Below are positions 17,154 through 23,936 of a stretch of DNA of 64,000 nt, in pieces (the stretch's first letter is position 1; every line of letters begins with the position of its first letter). Where the stretch lies: assembly GCA_029564595.1 (NCBI GenBank), contig JAKQPS010000044.1, positions 112,473 through 176,472 on the forward strand, in the 5' to 3' direction. Both the position numbers and the translations under genes were made by a program. The notes beneath the pieces were generated by a model. The model searched no databases and was not told the origin of the DNA. It saw only the letters and a program-made list of their open reading frames with translations. The stretch comes from a bacterium. GTDB taxonomy: Bacteria > UBP15 > UBA6099.

Positions 17154-17807
17154 CTACAATCTCCGCAGAATTTCTATAAGCCTGCGCTCAGTCCATTCAA
17201 GAGCCTCTGCCATCGCGTCCGCTCCGGCGTCATACGCTCCCACAAACGGAAAACCCTCCGCCGAATCAAAATCAAACAGCGTCCCGAACAATGTCTCTGA
17301 CACATTCTCTGGAACCCTGCATCGCGACAGCGGAGCCAGCATCTTCTGAAACTGAGACGCCTTTTCGTAGTCCCGAAAAACATTCTCTTCGAGCCAATCT
17401 GTCAGCGGCCTCTCCTCCGCCCTCCGCCTCCCCGGACAAAAATTCATATCCTCCGCGAACGCGAACACTTCGCCCCTTGATGCGTCATGATAATGGATCA
17501 CCGGAAAAAGGCGGCATCCGGCAGGCCGCGCGGGATGAACCGAACACAGCCGCCCGTCGAGAAAAGGGCATCCCCCTTCGCCCATGCGAATAAGGCATAA
17601 AGGATAAGCCCCGTACTCCGCCCGTTGTTCGAGAATAAGATACTCTTCTATCAGTTCGCGCGTCGGCCGCTTAAAATACGCCCTCAGTTTGAAGATGTCC
17701 ACTGTGTTAAGAAAAATTTCCAGACCGCTCGCGCAACATACCCCGCAACATTCGCACTCGAATGCCACAGAAGAATCAGGAGCCAGAAATCCCGTCGCGC
17801 CGTCCAT
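17154..17807 (-). CDS. YkgJ-family cysteine-cluster protein
   Basis: 217 residues. The N-terminal FECECCGVCCASGLEIFLNT carries the CxxCxxCC-type cluster (about residues 19-26), and later CPFLDGRLCSVHPARPAGCR adds the second Cys set, together the zinc- or Fe-S-binding core of the YkgJ/UPF0153 family. The function of the family is not established. The C-terminal part (PENVSETLFGTLFDFDSAEG onward) is less conserved. The ATG lacks an obvious ribosome site (TTTTCGT upstream). It is followed 42 bases later by the GGCT-like gene, with which it probably forms a two-gene operon. Confidence 0.82.
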   Translation of the reverse strand: MDGATGFLAPDSSVAFECECCGVCCASGLEIFLNTVDIFKLRAYFKRPTRELIEEYLILEQRAEYGAYPLCLIRMGEGGCPFLDGRLCSVHPARPAGCRLFPVIHYHDASRGEVFAFAEDMNFCPGRRRAEERPLTDWLEENVFRDYEKASQFQKMLAPLSRCRVPENVSETLFGTLFDFDSAEGFPFVGAYDAGADAMAEALEWTERRLIEILRRL

Positions 17808-17973
17808 ACGAAAATTCTAGCGCCGCCTCGCCTGCTTTATCATGTGTGAACACAAATTGACGCCGGAGCCGAATTCGCATCTTAACTAATCTCGCGCGCC
17901 GCGCCGCGCCCGATTGCCGATTAACAAGGATTCGTCGATAGAAGCCGACAAACCCCGGTTGCTATATGTGTCG

Positions 17974-20028
17974 TTATCTTGCGTCGAAAAGCGGGTCGCA
18001 GAGTTTCGTGTTTGCCGACACCGCAACAGATTTTCCGAAATTCTTTTTCAGCACCGCCAGATCTTGCATGGTAATCCGTCCGTCCATGTTGAAATCAACC
18101 GCCGGATGGTATTTTTCATCGCCTTGTTGCGCTCCAAACCGATATTTTAGCGGATTCAGATTTGCCATATGAACCACCTGCCTGCAAGTCGGGTTGCCGA
18201 TGTCGCCTCCGCCTGCGCCATTTTCGAAATCAGGCACGGACACCGAACTGGCGGTTATTTCGGTCATATCAGTCATGTCGGTCGCCTTCATAATGGTCGC
18301 AAAACACTCAGTCGACGTGGAATTCTCGTCGCATCCAACTAGGCTCCTCATGCTTTCATCCCATCCATCCGCAGGAATCCTCGCCCTCACTCCATACTTC
18401 TTTGACGATTCCACGCATCCGACACAACTCCCCACCCTCATTCTTAACGAACCGATCTCTCCGTTGTCATCCGTTATTCTTTGCAAGCTTGTCTCCGTCG
18501 ATTCCGATTCGAACAGTTCAACCACGATATCTTTAAGCGCGCGCTCCTGCTTTTTAAAACCGCGGCTTTCTCCGTATGCGAAAAGACAATTCGGCGTTCC
18601 CGCGTCGCATTCCACAACTTCGTACTTTGTAAATGAACCGTTTACAACCACCTGAATCGGGCATTCTTCCGGATGCAGAACGCAATACTCTATTTCATAA
18701 CCCATTTTTTCGTTGCTTGCCGAGGTGTCCTTGTTGTCGAACGCGTCGCGGCAGGCTATATAAACATCCCCAAGCGATTCGCTAAGGCCCTTCGCTTCGC
18801 ACCTGTGCCAGTTCGTCGACTCGGGAAGGCGGTCGCAATCGTCCGCCATTTCGTCATAACTATAATCATATAGGGACCATCTGCACCACGCTTCTTCATC
18901 CGTCTGCAAGTTGACAACCGGCGAAAGAGTCGATATCGCCGAGTTTTTAGCCGGACGCCATTGAGCTTGCTTCGGCGGTGAAGGATTGCAAAAACACTGT
19001 ATCTGCCCTGTTGAGACATGCGGACTCAAGCTAGGATAACACGACGAACTTAGGCCGACCAAATCATAGGATACCGTTGATGGAACCGGGACTCTTGCGA
19101 CAAACGGCGAACCTGCCGGGACAACTGCGGCCCCGCCTCCCTCATAAGTGGGAACAATTCTAACCGCCCTGCCCTCGCATTCCGGGTGCGGATTCCCGCT
19201 GCTCGAAACACATCCTGCGGGAACTTCGAATTCTATCCTGACCGTAGCTTCTCCGTGTCCGGTTTGTTCGCATTCGGCATCCGCAACACAAGTCGCCTCT
19301 ATCAGCGCAGGACTTGACGCGTTGCACGCTCTCTCAATATTTATTCTGGAAGACATGGCTTTGTGCTTCGCTTGAACTCCACAATCGTCAGCAAGCAAAT
19401 CGCACCAATCACTATCTAAAACCATTGCGTCACGTTCATCCGCAAAACCAAATGTGAATACGCCTTCGCCTTCCTCGTTGAATATATTCTTGAAAACAAG
19501 GGTTTGCATAAGCTGATTCGTAGGCTGCGTTGATCCTTGCAATGATCCTACGCAGATATTTATCTGCTTTTTATATGAATAATCAACAATAAAATCGTCA
19601 ATAAGATCTACAGTCATTATAGATGAAATATTGTTCCATATAACCGGATAATTCTGGCAAACCACTGTGGAAACGTCGGTGTCGCAGTTGGTTCCGGGAG
19701 GCGGCGCGCTCATGCTCGATCTGCGATCATGGCAGTTGCACCCCTCAGGCTGCCCCATCCTCGAATCGAAGTCAATCGCGGCTTGATATGCGTCCAACCT
19801 CTTTTTATCTATAGGATCCTGCTGAAACACGACATCCAACTCTATTTCAGAGTCTGCCGTATAGAAAGTCAAATCAATAATTTTAGAACCGTCTCCTGCA
19901 TCGCAGACATACGGATCGTTCAAATCATAGCTCCCGTGTTTCAGAATGCACAAATGGGCGTTAGCCGTGGTCGCAAACAACAGCGTCAACGCTGCGGCGC
20001 ACATGAAATACGCTAATCGCGTTTTCAT
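17974..20028 (-). CDS. Secreted cysteine-rich protein with dockerin-like EF-hand at the C-terminus
   Basis: 684 residues. Sec signal KTRLAYFMCAAALTLLFATT with cleavage near ANAHLC. Residues ~25-230 are a beta-rich domain (IIDLTFYTADSEIELDVVFQ, later LMQTLVFKNIFNEEGEGVFT), perhaps cohesin-like in layout, but I cannot confirm this. The middle (about 235-560) has dozens of Cys, mostly paired at short spacing, indicating disulfides outside the cytoplasm. The C-terminal ~70 residues contain HPAVDFNMDGRITMQDLAVL KKNFGK split as a Ca-binding loop D-x-N-x-D-G-x-I and helix, the pattern of one dockerin type I repeat. GGGAGG precedes the ATG and a promoter lies at 20151-20180. No cohesin partner is obvious. 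Base composition is lower in GC than neighbours. Confidence 0.7.
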   Translation of the reverse strand: MKTRLAYFMCAAALTLLFATTANAHLCILKHGSYDLNDPYVCDAGDGSKIIDLTFYTADSEIELDVVFQQDPIDKKRLDAYQAAIDFDSRMGQPEGCNCHDRRSSMSAPPPGTNCDTDVSTVVCQNYPVIWNNISSIMTVDLIDDFIVDYSYKKQINICVGSLQGSTQPTNQLMQTLVFKNIFNEEGEGVFTFGFADERDAMVLDSDWCDLLADDCGVQAKHKAMSSRINIERACNASSPALIEATCVADAECEQTGHGEATVRIEFEVPAGCVSSSGNPHPECEGRAVRIVPTYEGGGAAVVPAGSPFVARVPVPSTVSYDLVGLSSSCYPSLSPHVSTGQIQCFCNPSPPKQAQWRPAKNSAISTLSPVVNLQTDEEAWCRWSLYDYSYDEMADDCDRLPESTNWHRCEAKGLSESLGDVYIACRDAFDNKDTSASNEKMGYEIEYCVLHPEECPIQVVVNGSFTKYEVVECDAGTPNCLFAYGESRGFKKQERALKDIVVELFESESTETSLQRITDDNGEIGSLRMRVGSCVGCVESSKKYGVRARIPADGWDESMRSLVGCDENSTSTECFATIMKATDMTDMTEITASSVSVPDFENGAGGGDIGNPTCRQVVHMANLNPLKYRFGAQQGDEKYHPAVDFNMDGRITMQDLAVLKKNFGKSVAVSANTKLCDPLFDAR

Positions 20029-20150
20029 AGGGTAATCCTCCCTGCGGAACTCGCGTCAGACCTTGATCATAAGGTTGCGCTTAATGCTCCGCCTGCTTCG
20101 CGACCGCCGGCCCGGCCACATCGGAATATTTTTAGTTTACTAATATGTCT

Positions 20151-20180
20151 AGTCTATCAGGCATCTTTCCTTATTGTCAA
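20151..20180 (-). promoter_or_regulatory. Candidate promoter of the secreted Cys-rich protein gene
   Basis: Minus strand TTGACA (20175-20180), an 18-base spacer, TAGACT (20151-20156). The leader to the ATG at 20028 would be about 115 bases. Confidence 0.5.
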
Positions 20181-20693
20181 TATGCGAGACAATATTGTTT
20201 TTGCTCATCGGCTTTTTTATTTATTTCTAGCCTGTATATTTCATCAATCCGCGCAGGAATAAAAGAAAGAAATTATAACAAGGCGAATCGATAGAAAACA
20301 ATAGAGAATGCTGTTTCGTATGCGGCCGAGTTCGAGTCGATGATTCAATCGCTCCCGAATCCTTGTGAAGGATTCGGGAGCTAAAAAGCGCCTTCAAGAA
20401 TCATCTTAGATGCAAATAGAGAAGTTTCTGTAGTGAATGAAGTTCAGCAAAAGCGGTGATGAAGAGTTCTTCAGACAGGTCGCAGGGAAACCATTGAAAA
20501 AAATTGTCGCCCCGCAAAATCTTAGAATATTTCATCAAAGCCTGAGCGTTATATGAATGATTCGTTTTCAGCATTCGCTTGTCTAGTCGACGAATATAAG
20601 TTTGCCCAAATTCACCGTCGCCTCGCGCCTGCCGGAAAAGCAAATAAGTCCCTATCAAGCAATAAATAATATGAGAAAACGCCTAAACCGCTG
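20181..20693. other. AT-richer intergenic region without a convincing gene
   Basis: About 510 bases between the promoter of the secreted protein gene and the end of sepF. It is visibly richer in A+T than the flanks. It holds the inverted repeat at 20351-20381 and an 85-codon minus-strand reading (20401-20658) that starts at TTG without a ribosome site and matches no family I know. I see no tRNA-like fold. It may be a decayed gene or a small transferred piece. Confidence 0.5.
20351..20381. repeat. Perfect 14-bp inverted repeat
   Basis: GCTCCCGAATCCTT (20351-20364), loop GTG, AAGGATTCGGGAGC (20368-20381). It is a very stable hairpin, but neither strand has a T run just after it (TAAAAAG on plus, GATTGAATC on minus), so it is not a standard terminator. 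Confidence 0.85.
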
Positions 20694-20954
20694 TCACTTG
20701 TCGAAATCTACCGTCACATTCGCGGGGGCGAACAGGAACACTTGGCTGCCTATCTCGCGCGTAGTCCCGTCCAGCGCGAATGCCACTCCATTTAAATAGT
20801 GTATCGCCCAGATCCGCTCTTCCGGGGTCAACTGGCTGAAATTGACAATAGTCGGATTTCCGTCTTTCAGTTCTTCGGCGGCAATTTTAGCTTCGTCGAA
20901 ATTGCGCGGGGACATCGCGATTATTTCGTCCCTGTAAAAAGTCTGATCGGCCAT
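20694..20954 (-). CDS. sepF: Cell division protein SepF
   Basis: 86 residues from the ATG at 20954 with GGCGGGG upstream; longer readings run back into the next gene. The protein is essentially a bare SepF (DUF552) domain: SPRNFDEAKIAAEELKDGNP, TIVNFSQLTPEERIWAIHYL, NGVAFALDGTTREIGSQVFL and FAPANVTVDF. SepF polymerises into rings or arcs that bind the FtsZ tail at the septum. The N-terminal amphipathic membrane helix of longer SepF proteins is absent or reduced to the first ~12 residues. No other division gene is beside it. It starts 91 bases after the LOG-like gene. Confidence 0.9.
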   Translation of the reverse strand: MADQTFYRDEIIAMSPRNFDEAKIAAEELKDGNPTIVNFSQLTPEERIWAIHYLNGVAFALDGTTREIGSQVFLFAPANVTVDFDK

Positions 20955-21045
20955 CTGTTCATCCCCGCCTTTCGGGCGATATTTCTTATTAATATAATCC
21001 GCCGGGCGTGTGTTAAGTTGCAGGATCGGACAAAAAACCGCTTGA

Positions 21046-21531
21046 TTACAGCGCGGCCTCCGCCGCATGAAACGCCTTCTCCACCGCCTCCTGAGGGGTT
21101 TCCACCTCGACGAACAGAGCATCGTCGCACCCAATCTCCTTCAGCCGCCAGCTTTTCAAGGCCACAACCGTCCGCCCCGACTTCAGCGCAAGAGCTATCT
21201 CCGACAGCGTGCCGTATGCCCCGCCCACTGCTATCACCGCCTGCGACGTTAGAACGTTGACAAGGTTTCTGGCATGCGACATCCCAGTCGCTACAGGAAT
21301 AGAAATATAAGGGTTGGCGGTGTCAGGGCTATGCCCCGGAAGTATGCCGAGCGTCACCCCCCCGGCGAGAGCCGCGCCCTTCGCCGCCGCCTCCATTACT
21401 CCTCCCAGCCCGCCGCACACCAATATCCCGCCCCGCTCGGCTATTTCTCGCCCGACGGCTTCGGCCATTTCCAACTCATCCGGGGCGGCGTCCCCCGGCC
21501 CCATCACTCCGATTCTAACGACACGTTTCAT
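21046..21531 (-). CDS. TIGR00725/LOG-family Rossmann-fold protein
   Basis: 161 residues from the ATG at 21531 (GGGGGGCGGAAAG upstream). Core motifs of the lysine-decarboxylase-like/LOG superfamily: RIGVMGPGDAAPDELEMAEA, RGGILVCGGLGGVMEAAAKG, and SHARNLVNVLTSQAVIAVGG followed by AYGTLSEIALALKSG. The GGxGTxxE-type motif is present as GGAYGTLSE. TIGR00725 members probably bind nucleotides; the LOG relatives hydrolyse cytokinin nucleotides. True decarboxylase activity is not expected. Likely shares a transcript with sepF. Confidence 0.87.
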   Translation of the reverse strand: MKRVVRIGVMGPGDAAPDELEMAEAVGREIAERGGILVCGGLGGVMEAAAKGAALAGGVTLGILPGHSPDTANPYISIPVATGMSHARNLVNVLTSQAVIAVGGAYGTLSEIALALKSGRTVVALKSWRLKEIGCDDALFVEVETPQEAVEKAFHAAEAAL

Positions 21532-21652
21532 CTTTCCGCCCCCCGTCATACACGAGAAAACCTTCGCAGGCATATTTTACCACATATTTGTCAATATCGC
21601 GCGAGCGCCCCTTCCATAATTCGCTTATCAGCGCTAAAATAACATTTGAAAG

Positions 21653-23182
21653 ATGCCGCCGATTATGACATTCTTTGACGCCGGATACAGACAGATGCGA
21701 GAGAAGGCGCTGCGCGTCGGGGAGTCGCGCGCTCAGACTTACCGCACCGGCAACATGGCCCTCGTGCCCGAACGCTTGGTAAGATGCGTGTGGTACGACC
21801 AGAGGCTGGACGCGCCAAGACTTAAAACCGCCGACGGCAGACGCGTCCGCATCCTGTCTCAAGGCGAGTGGAACAGCGGCGCGGGGCCTGATTTTTTCGA
21901 CGGCGCTTTCATAATCGAGGGCGAGGAGCTTGCCAGAGGCGACATCGAACTGCATGTGCGCTCCGCCGACTGGCGCAGGCACGGCCACGACCGCAACCCC
22001 GCTTACTGTTCGGTCGCTCTCCATGTCGCTCTCTGGAACGACTCTCCTGACCTCTTCGTCCTCAACTCCAGAGGCGAGGCGATCCCACAGGTAATCCTCG
22101 CGGACTTTCTCGAATCGGACATCGAATCGCTTGAAAACGACATCGACATGGAGAACTATCCGTACAATTGCGACAGCAAGACGGGCTTGTGCAAAAAAGC
22201 GGTCGAGCAGAATCCGGATGGTTTCGCCAAACTGCTTGAGATGGCGGGCCGCGAACGGCTGTTTTCCAAGTCAACAAGGTTCCGCCGCGAACTGAGAAAA
22301 CGCGGCTTCGACGAAGTCCTATACATGGGCATGATGGAGGCGATGGGCTACAGGCACAACAAAGCCCCGTTCAGACGGCTGGCCGACGCCGTTCCCCTGA
22401 AAGCAATAAGGAAGGCGCTCTCCGCCTCCCCGGCGCTCGACAGGGGCCTTGTCCTTCAGTCTCTTTTCTTCGGCGCTTCAGGGTTGTTCTCGAATATAAA
22501 AGCCGAATTGTGGGACGAAGAAACACGAGCGTACTGCGCGGCGATAAACGAAGCGTGGGAGAAACACGGGCATCTCGTCCGAGGCCGTCTTGGACGCTCC
22601 GACTGGACGGTGAAAGGCGTCCGGCCGGCGAACTTCCCTCTGCGCCGCATGGCCGGAGCGGCCCGCCTCGTTGCGGAAAAACTTGACGCCGACCCCGCCG
22701 GTGCCGCTCTCGGTTTCGCGGAAAACGTTAAATCCGCGCGCGATATCAAATCTATGAAAAAACTCGCCGACGGCATATCCTCCATTTTCCGGGTGGAAGC
22801 CGACAGATACTGGTCTCAATACATGGTTCCCGGCGGCAAACGCCTCGATTCCACCCCGCCCCTCATCGGCAAACCTCTGGCGGATTCCATTGTCCTCAAC
22901 ATCATCATCCCCGCGTTGCTCTGCCGCGCTCTAGAACAGGATGACTCCATTCTGCGAGACAGGCTCATCGACTTGTACTCCGTGTTCCCCCGGCTGGAGT
23001 CCCACGGTATAGCAAAGATAATGTGCCACAGACTATGGGGGTCCGAAAAAGGAGACCGCGACATCCTGTCCGTCGAGATGCGAAGACAGGGACTCATCCA
23101 ACTGTTCTTCGATTTCTGCGACGAAAACATTCAGGACTGCGAAAAGTGTTCCATGCGGAATATGCTGGACTTCTCCGCCTGA
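21653..23182 (+). CDS. DUF2851 family protein
   Basis: 509 residues. The N-terminal third has the DUF2851 signature: LVRCVWYDQRLDAPRLKTAD, ILSQGEWNSGAGPDFFDGAF, ARGDIELHVRSADWRRHGHD and YCSVALHVALWNDSP. The N-GAGPDF, D-E/I-H, SxDWxxHxH and LHV residues suggest a metal-dependent nuclease-like core, but function is unknown. The remaining part is helical; the end has CDENIQDCEKCSMRNML, a CxxC-containing cluster that may bind zinc. There are ATGs at 21653 and 21665 and no clear ribosome site, so the start is uncertain. It is divergent from the LOG-like gene, with a 121-base spacer. Confidence 0.85.
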   Translation: MPPIMTFFDAGYRQMREKALRVGESRAQTYRTGNMALVPERLVRCVWYDQRLDAPRLKTADGRRVRILSQGEWNSGAGPDFFDGAFIIEGEELARGDIELHVRSADWRRHGHDRNPAYCSVALHVALWNDSPDLFVLNSRGEAIPQVILADFLESDIESLENDIDMENYPYNCDSKTGLCKKAVEQNPDGFAKLLEMAGRERLFSKSTRFRRELRKRGFDEVLYMGMMEAMGYRHNKAPFRRLADAVPLKAIRKALSASPALDRGLVLQSLFFGASGLFSNIKAELWDEETRAYCAAINEAWEKHGHLVRGRLGRSDWTVKGVRPANFPLRRMAGAARLVAEKLDADPAGAALGFAENVKSARDIKSMKKLADGISSIFRVEADRYWSQYMVPGGKRLDSTPPLIGKPLADSIVLNIIIPALLCRALEQDDSILRDRLIDLYSVFPRLESHGIAKIMCHRLWGSEKGDRDILSVEMRRQGLIQLFFDFCDENIQDCEKCSMRNMLDFSA

Positions 23183-23260
23183 CCGCCGCCGCGCCAAATG
23201 AGCCAAACTATTGTGCGGGAGCGCCGTCCGTTATAAAATGATGAAAATCGGAGAAAGCGG

Positions 23261-23839
23261 ATGCGTTCATCGGCATTGGCATATCTATCAATAGCGCGGC
23301 AGGTGTTGCTCGCGCCTGTGTCTTTCTTCAGAGGCATGTCCATTACCGAGGGAATAAGGCAGGCGACTTATTTCGCTCTGTTCATCTACTACTTCAGATG
23401 CGCGTTCTTTTTCATCGCAAGCTACCGTCAGGGCTATTTTTTCGACCCGCGTTTTCAGGCGATAGCCCCGGTTTCCGCCGCCGCCCTCATCGCGCTATCC
23501 CTGATCCCTTTCCTGCTTCTGCTCATTCTTTACTCTCAGTCGATTTTCCTATATCGGATAGCGAACTTTTTCGGCGGCACGGCCAACCTTGAGGCCGCGT
23601 ATAAAATTTTCGCCTTCGTTCTGTTCCTTTCTCTTTTCCAGTTCATACCCGTGATCGGAACAATAGCCCACATTTACGCCATAGTCCTTCTGATTATCGG
23701 GGTAAGAGAAGTCTTTAACGTGGACTGGATATCCTCGGCCCTTGCTCTTTTCTTTTCATTCGTGTTTACTGCCGTCCTTTACCTTCTGTTCCTGTTCCTT
23801 CCCGCATATCTGATGAAGCTTGTGTTCGTGTCGATATAG
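23261..23839 (+). CDS. Yip1-domain integral membrane protein
   Basis: 192 residues, five hydrophobic segments spread over residues ~33-190. It begins LSIARQVLLAPVSFFRGMSI, the typical 'P-x-x-F-F-R-x-M' lead of bacterial Yip1/YIF1-like proteins, then TEGIRQATYFALFIYYF. A later HIYAIVLLIIGVREVFNVDW matches the family's conserved last third. Role unknown; often found near cell-envelope genes. GGAGAAAGCGG before the ATG. It converges with the pilus cluster; the terminator at 23862-23894 lies between. Confidence 0.8.
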   Translation: MRSSALAYLSIARQVLLAPVSFFRGMSITEGIRQATYFALFIYYFRCAFFFIASYRQGYFFDPRFQAIAPVSAAALIALSLIPFLLLLILYSQSIFLYRIANFFGGTANLEAAYKIFAFVLFLSLFQFIPVIGTIAHIYAIVLLIIGVREVFNVDWISSALALFFSFVFTAVLYLLFLFLPAYLMKLVFVSI

Positions 23840-23861
23840 AATCCCAATTTCACAGACAAAG

Positions 23862-23894
23862 AAAAAAGCTCCCTTCGAGTATCGAGGGGAGCTT
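23862..23894 (-). terminator. Terminator at the end of the pilM-Q operon
   Basis: Hairpin AAGCTCCC-T-TCGA (23866-23878), loop GTA region, TCGA-G-GGGAGCTT (to 23894), 13 pairs with one G-T. On the minus strand it is followed by TTTTTTC. On the plus strand a T6 lies ~14 bases beyond, so it may also serve the Yip1 gene. Confidence 0.85.
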
Positions 23895-23936
23895 CGAAAT
23901 TACAAATCTTTTTTCTATGCGGCGTCCTAAATGATG

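Noticed and set aside
20401-20658. 85-codon minus-strand ORF
   Set aside because: Starts at TTG without a ribosome site, has no recognisable motif and lies in AT-rich sequence; treated as chance or decayed coding.
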